From positions 1,674,001-1,738,000 of the forward strand of contig NC_089399.1 in NCBI RefSeq assembly GCF_003171515.1: a stretch of DNA of 64,000 nt, read 5' to 3'. The stretch is from Pyrenophora tritici-repentis (taxonomy: Eukaryota > Ascomycota > Dothideomycetes > Pleosporales > Pleosporaceae). Both the position numbers and the translations under genes were made by a program. This document shows, piece by piece, positions 9,823-21,263 of this stretch. The notes beneath the pieces were generated by a model, which saw nothing but the letters and a program-made list of their open reading frames with translations, made no database searches and had not been told where the DNA came from. How positions within the stretch are numbered: position 1 is the stretch's first letter; the number at the start of each line of letters is the position of its first letter.

Positions 9823-12800
9823 ATGGCTCGCGGCGTCGAAGGAAATGAAATGTCAACCCCTCGCGCCTCACAGAAGAAGCAGCCCGCTTCGGCATCACAA
9901 TCCGCAAAGGGCCAAAAGTCAATCCTCGGCTTCTTCCAGAAGAAGTCTACCAACTCACCCAGCCCCGCACCGTCCGATGCCACACCAACCCAGAAGACTC
10001 CAAAGCCGACAATTGCGAACAAGGCTTTTACCAAGTCGACTGCTTCCACCACTCCTGTCCCTAGTAGTGACGACCCAGATTACTCGAGTCCCATCAAACA
10101 GGAGCGGGAACTTACAGTAGGAAGGAACAAGGAAAACGGTCCGCTGATCTGTCACTCCAACATTGAGTTCGGCAACTAATCAGGTCATCAGTGTTAGCAG
10201 GCGTTGCTCCTAGTAGCCCAACACGGAAGGTACGCGAGACAGACTATCGCATACACACGCGCCTACTGACCCGCTGCCCAGGCTAGAAAATCAGTGAACT
10301 ATGCCGAATCAGATGACGACGAGGATGAAGATGACGTGCTGGGACCAATTGCGAACAATGCACGAGGCCGAGCTACAAAACGCCAGAGGGTAACAATTGA
10401 GGATGACTCTGATGATGAGTTTGGCTTAGACGCGGCCACGCAGAAGGCAATGCTTGAAGAAGAGGATGAGGAAGATGACTTCATCGTCCCAGACGACTCC
10501 GAGGAGGAACTTGCTTCAAAAAAGCGCAAACGGCCATCGGCGTCCAAGGCACGCGCCAAAACCTCCCCGGCATCTTCCCCGCCTATAATTGAGGAAAAGC
10601 ACGACGATGAGGATGGCGATGTTGCAATGACGAGCACATCGACAGCACAGCAATGGATATACGACCCGGAAAACCCAATGGTGTTCAAGCCCCGTGCGCC
10701 AGTGCAAGCGACCAAACGAGATCCGATCAAGAAGATCAAGGAACGACCATCGGCTTCTGAGCCCGAGACAAGACATCCATGGCTCGCTCATCAGCAGGAC
10801 GCCGACCGTCATCCGATCGACCATCCCGATTACGACCCACGCACCCTCTATGTTCCCCCGCACGCCTTCGAAAAACTGTCGGCATTCGAGAAGCAGTATT
10901 GGGAGATCAAGAGCAAGTGGTGGGACACTGTCGTCTTCTTCAAGAAGGGTAAATTCTACGAGTTGTATGAGAAGGATGCTACAATCGGTCACCAGCTCTT
11001 CGATCTCAAGCTGACTGATCGGGTCAATATGAGGATGGTGGGAGTGCCAGAGGCATCTTTGGACATGTGGGCGACTCAATTTGTAGCGGCCGGCTACAAA
11101 GTTGCACGAGTTGACCAAATGGAATCGGCTCTTGGCAAAGAGATGCGCGAACGTGACGACAAGGGCAAGACTCCGAAGAAGGCAGCAGGCGGCAAGGAAA
11201 ACAAGGTGATTCGGCGTGAACTAGCTACCGTGCTCACATCAGGAACACTGGTAGACACGGGCATGCTGCAGAGCGAGATGTCAACATATTGTATGGCCAT
11301 CAAGGAAATTGACCGGGACAATTTGCCTGCCTTTGGTGTGGCATTCGTCGACACTGCCACAGCACAGTTCCAGCTGTGTGAGTTCACTGACGATGTCGAC
11401 ATGACCAAGTTTGAAACCCTCATTGCGCAAATGAGACCAGGCGAGTTGTTACTGGAGAAGTCTTGCGTCTCTGCCAAAGTCCTGCGTATACTCAAAAACA
11501 ACACGCCGCCAACAACCATTTGGAACTGGCTGAAGCCTAACAAGGAGTTCTGGCCTGCTGATATAGCGATCCGGGAGCTTGAGGTGAACAATTACTTCGA
11601 GTCGCCCACAGAGGACAATATTGAGGCGTGGCCGGCAGTTTTGCGTGAAGCGCGAGAGCAAGAGCTAGTAATGTCTGCGTTTGGTGCCCTTCTACAGTAC
11701 TTGCGCACGCTGATGATTGAGCGCGATCTCGTTACACTTGGCAACTTCCAGTGGTACGATCCGATACGTAAAGCTACCAGCCTGGTGCTCGATGGTCAAA
11801 GCCTGATCAACCTGGAAATCTTTGCCAACACTTTTGATGGGTCGGCTGAGGGCACTTTGTTTGCCATGCTTAATCGTTGCATTACGCCATTTGGCAAACG
11901 TCTTCTTCGCCAGTGGGTATGTCATCCTCTCGCAGATGCAGCAAAGATCAATGCCCGCCTGGATGCAGTGGACGCACTGAATGCCGACTCTTCCATCATG
12001 GATAACTTCAGCTCGTCGCTCAGCAAGCTACCGGACCTTGAGCGCCTCATTTCGCGTGTACATGCGGGCCGATGCAGAGCTCAGGACTTTCTCAAAGTAC
12101 TAGAAGGCTTCGAGCAGATTGAGTACACCATCAGTCTATTGAAGCAATTTGGCGACGGAGAAGGTGTCATCGGGCAACTTATCTCGTCGATGCCCGACCT
12201 TGGTACGTCGCTGGCCAAGTGGACCTCAGCCTTTGATCGTAACATTGCGCGAAAGGAAGGTCTATTGATCCCCGAGCCTGGCATCGAGGAGGACTTTGAT
12301 AACAGTCAAGAACGAGTCGAGGCATGTAAGGCTGATCTGGACGTGCTGTTGAAGAAGGCACGAAAGGAGCTTGGCTCAAATGCTGTCCAGTACAATGACA
12401 TAGGCAAGGAGATTTACCAACTCGAGGTACCCAAGAAAGTCAAGGTTCCCAACAGCTGGGATCAAATGTCGGCTACTGCCAAGGTCACACGATACTACAG
12501 TCCTGAGCTACGAAAGCTTGTGCGAGCACTACAAGAAGCGCAGGAGACACATGGACAGATCACACGAGAGGTTGCTACTCGCTTCTGTCAGCGCTTTGAC
12601 GAGGATTACAAGGTCTGGCTGGCGGCTGTCAAGATCATTGCTCAGCTTGATTGCTTGATTAGTCTTGCAAAGGCCTCCGCTTCGCTAGGGGAGCCAAGCT
12701 GCCGTCCAGTATTTGAGGAGGGCAAGCGTACCGTCGTCGAGTTCGAGGAGCTACGTCATCCGTGTATGCTCAATACCGTCGCTGACTTTATCCCCAATGA

Positions 12801-13566
12801 TATCCGACTCGGCGGAGACGGTGCAAACATCAGCCTTTTGACTGGTGCCAACGCAGCCGGTAAATCAACAATCCTGCGTATGACATGCATAGCAGTCATT
12901 CTCGCACAAGTGGGTTGCTACCTGCCCTGCACGTCAGCGCGACTGACACCCGTCGACCGTATCATGTCGCGTCTGGGAGCGAATGACAACATCTTCGCCG
13001 CCCAATCCACCTTCTTCGTCGAGCTCTCGGAGACGCAGAAGATTCTCTCGGAAGCCACACCCCGTTCGCTCGTGATTCTTGACGAGCTCGGCCGCGGAAC
13101 ATCGTCTTACGATGGTGTAGCCGTCGCACAGGCCGTGCTCCACGACATCAGCACACGTGTAGGCTGCGTCGGCTTCTTTGCAACACACTACCGGTCGCTC
13201 GCCAAGGAATTCGAGTTCCACCCGGAGGTGCAGAACAAGCGGATGCGTATTCACGTTGATGACGATTCAAAGTCCATCACCTTCCTCTACAAGCTCGAGG
13301 AGGGCGTGGCAGAGGGCAGCTTCGGTATGCACTGTGCGGCCATGTGCGGAATCCCGAAGAAGGTGATTGAGAATGCAGAGAAGGCAGCGAGGGAGTGGGA
13401 GCACACGAGTCGTCTGGGCGAGAGAATGGAGGTCAACAAGGATGAGGGGGGGGTGTATGTGCCGCTGGGACTGCAGAGTGATGTTGCGTGGGCTCTGAGA
13501 GAAGGATTAGATGGTGTGGGAGAAAGGGCGCTGGATGTGCTACGTGAGGCTATCGCTGCACTCTGA
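9823..13566 (+). CDS. MSH6: DNA mismatch repair protein MSH6
   Basis: Exons 9823-10138, 10201-10229 (a 29-nt microexon) and 10282-13566 give 1,209 aa, the usual size of fungal MSH6. MSH6 pairs with MSH2 (MutS-alpha) to recognise base mismatches and 1-2 nt loops. Visible features are an N-terminal PCNA-binding PIP box QKSILGFF (residues 31-38), acidic and basic disordered tracts, the mismatch-binding F-Y-E motif in GKFYELYEK (about 340-342), the Walker A motif TGANAAGKST (from about 969), Walker B with LVILDELGRGTSS (D-E near 1049-1050), and the C-terminal ATPase segment with FFATHYRSL. The N-terminal exon join is supported by reading-frame continuity (NKENG-VAPSSPTRK-ARKSVNYAESDD). The donor of intron 1 (GTCCGC) is weak. 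Confidence 0.95.
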
Positions 13567-14039
13567 GGTTGAAGAGGTGGAGGAAGATGAAATGGAGGTG
13601 TAAAATATGGCGGCGTTTCACAGGTCGGGGGTGTATACTGGTATTCATTTATAGTAGCTGAGGCTCTAATCGTGCTGCGTTGTAAGAATTAGCGTAGCGT
13701 TATATCTCATTAGTATTCTCAAATGTATGGTCACTTGACGAGGAACTTGAAGAAGAACTCGAAGTGAAACCCGTGTCCATGATTGACAAACTAAACCGTG
13801 AGATGATGTGATCTCACATCCTATCCTTGAAGAAGGAAGAACGCAAGTAAGAAGAAAGAAGTACTAAAGCCCCCAATGCAAACGCAATGAACCCTCTCTC
13901 GTCCTCTTCCCTGTGAGGAAAAAAGCATCTTAACCCCCCATAATAGCACGCAAAACTCCCTAAATCCCACGGTTGTGAAGAGTATTAATCCCCAAATCGA
14001 CTTTTGTCCCCCAACTCCACTGGGCACACTCGGCCTCTC
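13567..14039. other. convergent 3' intergenic region
   Basis: 473 bp between the 3' ends of MSH6 (+) and the next gene (-). No coding signal is seen. Confidence 0.5.
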
Positions 14040-14699
14040 TCAGACCCAGGCGTACTTCTCAATCCCATCGAGGAAACCACCATTGCCACCAGGCGAACGA
14101 ACAGCAGCAGAGCGCGAGCCCGAACCACCATCCAAAGCACACAAGCCAAACTCCTCGAAATCCATCTCTGGCTCACGCTTGATCTCACGCTTGACGCGTG
14201 CAACACGGAAGTCCTCGTCATCGTCCTCCACATCGTCGTCGTCGAGCTGGACTTGCTTGGACTTCTTGGCAGAGGGCGGAGTGCTGGCGGACAGCATGCT
14301 GCGTTTCCTAGGCGTAGTTGACGGTGTGGCTTTGGCGCGAGAACCGTTCTTAGGCGGAGCAGGACCAGCGGAGGAGAGGGAGTCGCCGACGAGCCTGATC
14401 TTCTGCTTGATCTTGCCGAAGGTGACGCTCGCGCTGCCGGGGGTGTAGCCCGTGAGGGAGGCCAGCTTGTTCATGTCCACCTAATGGGTGGGGGTTAGTG
14501 GAGATGTTGATGATGGGAGTGGGGTATGTGGAATACGTGGTGGGCGTGGGATGGGGAGGCGGTGATGTATAGCAGTGTGTAACTTGCTACAGTGCACGAT
14601 GAGTGCGAGACGTACCTTGGGTTGAGTCTCCATGCATTTCCAGGCCAGTGCGAGGACCTCCATCTCGCGGGGGGTGAATGTGATGACGTTGTTGGACAT
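14040..14699 (-). CDS. small acidic/basic nuclear-type protein, function unknown
   Basis: Two exons, 14699-14616 and 14480-14040, with a 135-nt phase-0 intron (GTACGT...TTAG), give 174 aa. The N-terminal ~60 residues (FTPREMEVLALAWKCMETQP, then DMNKLASLTGYTPGSASVTF) look like a compact helical module with alternating hydrophobic positions, resembling small helix-turn-helix-like domains in fungal hypothetical proteins. The rest is disordered: basic Ser/Thr/Pro-rich (NGSRAKATPSTTPRKR, SAKKSK), then acidic DDDDVEDDDEDF, then KREIKREPEMDFEEFG. The composition suggests a nuclear, chromatin-associated protein, but no family was recognised. Confidence 0.75.
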
Positions 14700-15203
14700 G
14701 GTGGCGATGTTGTGTTGGGGTGGGATGTGGTTAGGTGTTTGTCTGATGTGTGACTGTTGTTGGAGGTTGAAAGAGAATTGGATGAAGAGTGTGAGTTGGA
14801 GGAGTTGGAAGAGGAGAGGGACGGATACCAGACTTATATGGTAGGCTACACGCAACCACTTGACCTCATAATCAGCGGTGAAGTTGCGCGTTTGAGGCAA
14901 TTTCCGAGTCTGGTGAGAGAGGATATGGCAACACTAAGAGCAGAAAGCTGAGCACTTTACCCCGCATTTTCACAGCAAGTGGGAGCCTGTAGTGAGACAT
15001 TGCGCAGTGGTGAGAGTGAGTGATGTGTGTAAGCTCAATTGGGATTCGATATCTTTAATATTTCGACGCGGTAGACAGACAAGTGTGGACGCATCAGGTC
15101 CACACTACGAGCTTTAACACACTTTGTGAACAGAGTTAAGATACATGAATGGGTATGTGATGTTTATAATTTCCATCAACGTCAACATCAAGATGATTTT
15201 CAT
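14700..15203. other. intergenic region
   Basis: 504 bp upstream of the small nuclear-type gene and downstream of PIG-U, both on the minus strand. No coding feature is seen. Confidence 0.5.
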
Positions 15204-16619
15204 TCATATCCGACGTACCTCCTTCCCTTGCAATTCCGGCCTTTCGACGTCCAGCTCGTCCCTCAATGCCGCGTACAATGAGTCTCCTAGAATAATCGAC
15301 ATGCCCAGACTCCAGACCAGTGTAATTGCATAGAAGAAATTGGCATTGCCAGATCCAGCGTAAACCCACAAGTGATAAAAGGCAGGACCTAGGAACGATG
15401 TGTATAGAATGCTCGCCGATGCCAAGAAGGTATAACGCATCACTAATATCGTTTAGCACAGGAAGTTGGGACAGAGGTGTCGTATACTTACGAGGAAACA
15501 GATGCCGGAACATGGGCACCAAAGAAAGGTACAGAGCAGCATCTGCTATGCTGGGGTAGGGCGTAAAGATGGCAAAAACGCCAGTCAATGCGCAAGCGAC
15601 GAATAAGGGCTGCTTGTGAAGACGAATGGTAAGACCTGGCATGTACGAGGCGGCGTGTAACCAGAACACGCCTAGGAAGAACTCGCGGAACGAGTCAAAC
15701 ATCTCAATGAAAAAGTACCACCAGAGACCCACATTGGGCGTAAGATCTGGCATTAGGAGACGCACACCGTACGTGGCTCCTAGGAAGTCCCATGAGCCAG
15801 TCAAGAATGCCGAGCCAGCCAAAAGGGCGCCAATTGCGACTACGAAGCCAAGTGTATGGGTGACAACAAACGAGGTCGTATTCGGAGTGGACTTGTTCTT
15901 GAGCGCCTTTGCATCATACAACAAGACCATCAAGGGAGGAAAGAGGAGGATTGGGTGCATGGCAAAGTACGAGGCGAAGGCTGTGGCAAAGATGAAAGTG
16001 AAGCTGGCTCCCTGTGATGCCTTGGCCATGGCTGTGAGGATGAAGAGGTTTGTCAGAGAGGACGTGGAGCGGGCGATGCATGTCAGGACGGTGAATGGAC
16101 TGAACAGGAAGCTAGAGGCAGGTCAGCGCATGCTCTTTAAAGCCAAATTCGACACCTACCCAGCGGTGATGGCCATGCTACTCCATCGCAAGTCTTTCCG
16201 GGGAGAAGCGAACAGGCGCGTCACCGAGGAGAAGCCACTCTCTGCGACCTGATACAAGGCATTCGCGCTCAGCAAGTCTACAATGGTGTAGAGGATATTT
16301 GTCGCAAGCGGGGCGCGGGAGGGGTTTGGCAGGAGGGAGAAAAGAGGCAGTAGGAGAGGGGCCTGGTGGAAAACGCCGCCGTCATATGGAGAGACATTGT
16401 GGGTATGAAGAAAGACGCCCTCTTGCACTGGTATCGATTAGTACATATGCACACCATGGACTGCTTTCACCTACACCTCTTGAAGCTTGTGACGGGTGTG
16501 GACACCTCGACGCGGCCGGCGAGGAGGTCTGGAAGAGCGGGAAAGACGGTGAATAGAAGCAACCTGACTGCCGCAGCCGCCCCGAAGAGCAGCATCTTTT
16601 GCTGCGTATCAATGGCCAT
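15204..16619 (-). CDS. GAB1: GPI transamidase subunit PIG-U / GAB1
   Basis: Four exons (16619-16475, 16427-16160, 16111-15492, 15442-15204) give a 423-aa multi-spanning ER membrane protein, the usual PIG-U length. PIG-U/Gab1 is a subunit of the GPI transamidase that transfers preassembled GPI anchors onto proteins in the ER. The diagnostic N-terminal motif is present (VSPYDGGVFHQAPLLLPLFS), as is the central helix-rich segment with FLFSPFTVLTCIARST and HPILLFPPLMVLLYD. Intron 1 uses GTAGGT with branch TACTAAT, which restores the RLQEG frame. The last exon carries the C-terminal helices, including YHLWVYAGSGNANFFYAITL. The gene is divergent from NOP7 with 211 bp between the start codons, so the two may share a promoter. 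Confidence 0.93.
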
Positions 16620-16830
16620 GTTTGCGCGCAGCTACCGGACCAATGGCTCCATTACACTTGACGTGGTCGCAGTTCGTGATGGTGTTCTGGCAAGATGCAT
16701 CACAGTGGACCCTTGTCACGCTACTGCAACATCCTTGTCCGCTAGTTCCGCCGCATCTCGAACTTTTTTGCCAACGCCAAAAGTTCGCCCAGCTGCACCG
16801 ACAGAACCGTGAATCTGTACAACATACGCA

Positions 16831-18920
16831 ATGGCTGGTCGCAGTAAAAAGAAGGGTATTTGTTTTCTCTAAGCATCATTAATGCATATACTAACACCTA
16901 CACAGGCACCTCTGGTGCCGCCAAAAATTACATTACCCGCACGCGCGCTGTGAAGAAGCTTCAGATATCGCTCCCAGACTTCCGCCGATTATGCATCTTC
17001 AAGGGAATCTACCCCCGTGAGCCGCGCAACAAGAAGAAGGTTTCCAAGGGCTCCACTGCCGCTACAACCTTTTACTACACAAAGGACATTCAGTACCTGC
17101 TCCATGAGCCGCTACTGGCAAAGTTCCGCGAGCACAAGGCCGTCGCAAAGAAGATTGGTCGCGCCCTCGGTCGCGGCGAATCTGGTGATGCCTCGCGCCT
17201 TGAGAAGAACCTCATGCCCAAGGTCAAGCTTGATCACATCATCAAGGAGCGCTACCCTACCTTTGTTGACGCTCTGCGCGATCTCGACGATGCCCTCTCC
17301 ATGCTGTTCCTCTTCGCCAACCTTCCCTCGAGCGACCACATCCCCGCAAAGACCATCGCCCTCTGCCAGCGATTGACGCGCGAGTTCGAACACTACGTCA
17401 TCACTTCCCATTCCCTCCGCAAGTCTTTCCTCTCCATCAAGGGTATCTACTACCAGGCCACCATTCAAGGCCAGGACATCCTTTGGCTGGTGCCATATAG
17501 GTTCGTGCAGCGAACAGGCGGCGACATTGATTTCAGGATCATGGGCACATTTGTCGAGTTCTACACTACTCTTCTTGGCTTCGTCAACTACCGCCTCTAC
17601 ACTTCAATTGGCCTAGTATACCCTCCCAAGTTCAACGCAAGGAGCGACGAGCAAGGTGGTGAGCTGGCTGCGTTCCAGCTCGAGGGCAAAGCTACCGCGA
17701 CAAACGGCGCATCGAATGGCCACGCTGAGGATGCTGAGATCAACCCCGAGGCACAGGCCATTGCAGACAGGATTGGAGCTATGCCCGATGTTGAGGAAGA
17801 GGAAGCGACCACAGCGGTAGCCAAGACTGGTGCCGAAGACGATGAGGAGGAGGCCAATGAGGAGATTGACAAGTTCGAGCCCACTGCACCCGACGCCGAC
17901 ATCCTACCTCAGCCCCAAGCAAGCAGCGCCGAGGTTGCCTCTTTGTTCGCACCCTTCACCTTTTACCTGTCGCGAGAGACACCCAGAGGCTCGCTTGAGT
18001 TTATACTCAAGGCTTTCGGCTGCAAGAGAGTGGGTTGGGATGGCGTTTTAGGTGACGGTGCCTTTACGACAAACGAATCCGACCCCGCCATTACACATCA
18101 AATTGTTGATCGACCAGCCCTGTCCAATGGTGCACCGGCTTCCAACGTTCAGGAGACTGAAAATGGTGGAGCTGCTGCTCCCAAGGCTCAATGGCCCTAC
18201 TCCATGATGCCTGGTCGCACCTATGTCCAGCCTCAGTGGGTCTGGGATAGCATCAACCAGGGCAAGCTTTTGCGAGCAGACCACTACTCTCCCGGCGCCG
18301 ATTTGCCGCCACACTTGAGCCCATGGGTTAAGCCCAAGAAGGGCGAATACGACCCTAACCTGCCCCTCGCAGCCCAACAGCCAGAGGGTGAGGCCGAGGC
18401 ATTTGAAGATGAAGGCGATGAGGAGACAGCATTCGATGTTGACGGAGATGAGGATATGGAGGCCATCGTTGACCGCGAAGGCTCTGTTGAAGTTGGCGAG
18501 GGAATGGATGTCGCTGACGATTCCGAAGACGACAGCGACGATGATGAGTCGGATGAGGAAGATGGACCCGCTGGTGATGAGGACGATCTCGACTCTGATG
18601 CCGAATCCGACATCTCAGAAGGAGAAGCTGCTCGTCTCCAACATCAACGCGAACTTGAGGCTGAAGCTACCGGCAAGAAGCTTGAGGTCAAGAAGCCGAC
18701 CAGGAAAGAGGAGAACGCGACCATTCGCAAGAAGGCCGAAAAGAAGAAGCGCGCAGAAGAGGAGGAGCGTGAGAGGCAAAAGATGATGTTGTCCAACAAG
18801 AAGCGCAAGCTACTCAAGCGTATTGAATACGGCGAGAACAAGCGCGACAACGAGTCTGAGAATCTGCGAAGGAAGCGCGCGAGGGTGGAAAAGGCAAAAG
18901 CCGCTGCTGAAGCTGTCTAA
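16831..18920 (+). CDS. NOP7: pescadillo homologue NOP7 (PES1)
   Basis: Two exons, 16831-16855 and 16906-18920, with a 50-nt intron (GTATTT...CTAAC...ACAG), give 679 aa. The 25-nt first exon encodes MAGRSKKKG, and the join continues into the conserved GTSGAAKNYITRTRAVKKLQ start of the Pescadillo domain. NOP7 forms the PeBoW complex (Nop7-Erb1-Ytm1) needed for 27S pre-rRNA processing and 60S subunit assembly in the nucleolus. A BRCT domain lies at roughly residues 350-460 (SLFAPFTFYLSRETPRGSLE ... WVWDSINQGKLL). It is followed by a long acidic stretch and a Lys/Arg-rich coiled-coil-like tail (KKRAEEEERERQ), as in other fungal NOP7 proteins. Confidence 0.95.
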
Positions 18921-20156
18921 TGCCCGCAAACGTACAGATGCACCAAAAGCTGGGTTGATTGGCGTTTGCCGGTGTTTAGGGCGCTTGACATGTTCAGAAA
19001 CGATAAATGTAGTTATTTGATACCTATGTAACGGCTATAGCCCATGGCCGTTATAGTCATTGTCCATGACCCTTCGTCGCTTGTGCGTGGCGTGACTACC
19101 CATCCTATGTGTGCACGGACCATGGGAGTCAGATGCGTGGCGCAGACTCAGCCCTTTTGAACAGTCAACGGATGAGTCAAGTGACAGATATAGCAGATAC
19201 ACTTATAAACTCGGCTATTTACGTCTTGAATTTTGCTTTTCATCACGTTCACCCATCTACACCTTCTCAAGCAAACGCAATGTCATCTTCTTAGTCTACA
19301 ATTTCTTTCCACGGTTCCCTTGGAGCCATGACCAATTTTCAACCAACAACCCGCCTCTGGGCCACCCAGGGCTCGAAATTTCAACATGATATATATAGTC
19401 AAAACCAGGGGAGCAAACATATGCCGTACCAAGGGCTTACGCACACATCTCCATGTATGAAATTCTACTCTGTACATGATCGAAAAGATCGAAGAAATAG
19501 GAGCGCAACGAAGTACGCAAAATCCTAACGATTGTAAGATCAGAACATAATAGGAAATCGACGCTCAATCGGATAGCAATATCCTCAACGAAACAAACAG
19601 ATTGTTCCATCGTGGACGTTTCCTAAAAGCGCAAGCTGCCGAGCTGCTGCCGAAAAGGGACCACTTTGAAAAACTTCCGTTCCCCGGAAAGCAAATTTTC
19701 TAGAGCTTCGATTCCCTACTATCTTGGTTGGAAAATAAGGTATAGCTACTTTCCTACAAAGAGACCATGGAGGTAATACTAACAATGCATGAGCTTGTTG
19801 GTCTTGGTGGCTTTACACTTGGGGTAGCGAATAGTCGTATCACGTGATTAGATCCGCATTCACCACAAGACGTCTTGGCAAAACCGCTATTGTATTAATC
19901 GACCTGACAATAGACCCGCTGAACATCGCTTGTGGTCACCCACTACGAACTTGGACTAAGTATATCCTATACCTCCGACCTCTGAACTCCTCAACATCAG
20001 TACTACCAGCTCCACATACGCATACAACGACGTCTCAAAGCCAGTAAAGGGATTTACCAGCATCCTCCTAAGTACCTAAAAAAAACCCCAGTGCCCTCCA
20101 ACCACCCATATCCAGCCCCCCATACTCGCTCAAAGACACCAACCACAGCCACCGAA
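18921..20156. other. intergenic region with no recognisable gene
   Basis: 1.2 kb between NOP7 and the next plus-strand gene. Short frames on both strands lack domain features or splice-linked continuation. Confidence 0.5.
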
Positions 20157-21041
20157 ATGTCCAAACCCACATACCTCCTCTTCCCCAACCTACCCCCAGA
20201 ACTCCGACAAGAAATATACACCTACCTCTCCACCCCCGACAACACCTCTACCCCCGCCCAAACCACCAGCCTCCCCCTGGTCCTCAAAACCTACACCTGC
20301 AAACACACCACCATCCAAATCCTCCCCGTCCACCACGGATCCGCCGGCCTCCTCTCCTTGCCCCATGATATCTTCCCCGAAGCAGCCGAATACCGCACTT
20401 GGCTCCTCTCCAACGCCGTCGAGCTGTGCATCGGTGTGCAATTCACCGGCCGCGTGAATTCCTTTGTGCAAGCAGATTGGGACAGGAAAGTGGAGACGCA
20501 TCTTAATAAGCTGGTGAAGCAGCATGCTTGGCTAAGGAAAGTGAGTAGGTATGATGTTAAGGTCTATTGGATGCCGAAAGATGGGCCGTTGAAGAGTAAG
20601 AAGGGGAAGAGGGTTGCGGGACGGATTCCGAATGCGATGGTTGAGAGTCTGACTAAGATGATGGATGAAGGGGTTAAGAGGAGGAAAGGGGAGGTGAGGG
20701 TTGCGTTGGTTACGGGTGTTGTTTTCGTCTTTGTTAGTGTGGCTCAGTCGGTGAGATTTGGGTTGGATGTTTTTCTGGCCCGCGGGAATGGAGGGGCTGG
20801 GTTCAAGAGAGTGGTGAAGGAGGTTCATAATCCGCGCGTGGGCGCTCATGTTACAGACTCGTCGTTTCTGGTATCAAAGGAAAAGGAGTTTGTCGAGTGG
20901 GTGGACGGGACATGGGACCAGCTGGTGATGCGGAAGACCTATGTGGATGGAGACGAGGGCGAGGCTGTCGTTACGTATGGCCAGAAGCAACCGGGGTATT
21001 CGTTCACTCATACGCTGATGGAATGTATGGGGCAGGACTGA
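20157..21041 (+). CDS. F-box-like hypothetical protein
   Basis: Single-exon 294-aa protein starting at ATG 20157; the frame extends upstream only to a GTG. Near the N-terminus the segment LFPNLPPELRQEIYTYLS matches the first helices of fungal F-box-like (2EXR-type) hypothetical proteins (LPxELRxxIY). The remainder shows no recognised domain. There is a short hydrophobic stretch (RVALVTGVVFVFVSVAQSVRF) that may be a buried strand-helix rather than a membrane span. If it is a true F-box protein it would recruit Skp1/cullin-1 for ubiquitination, but many such fungal proteins have no known function. Codon composition switches from strongly C-rich in the first third to G/T-rich afterwards. Confidence 0.7.
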   Translation: MSKPTYLLFPNLPPELRQEIYTYLSTPDNTSTPAQTTSLPLVLKTYTCKHTTIQILPVHHGSAGLLSLPHDIFPEAAEYRTWLLSNAVELCIGVQFTGRVNSFVQADWDRKVETHLNKLVKQHAWLRKVSRYDVKVYWMPKDGPLKSKKGKRVAGRIPNAMVESLTKMMDEGVKRRKGEVRVALVTGVVFVFVSVAQSVRFGLDVFLARGNGGAGFKRVVKEVHNPRVGAHVTDSSFLVSKEKEFVEWVDGTWDQLVMRKTYVDGDEGEAVVTYGQKQPGYSFTHTLMECMGQD

Positions 21042-21263
21042 AGGGCATGGATGGTGTGGTACAATATGCCCACGTTCCAGAGACAATCAATTCCTACATA
21101 CTTCTATGGGTTGCATGGCAGAACTGTTCCCATACAGGTATTTCTTTCCACAATCAGCATCGCCCTACCGTAATTACCCCTAAAAACGACTCACCAACAC
21201 CCAATTTCAACCCCTAACCCCCCAACATCCCCCCAACATCCCCCCCAACATCCAACGTGGGAA

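Noticed and set aside
10516..11118. 200-codon minus-strand frame
   Set aside because: Antisense shadow inside MSH6 exon 3, whose plus-strand translation is clearly conserved.
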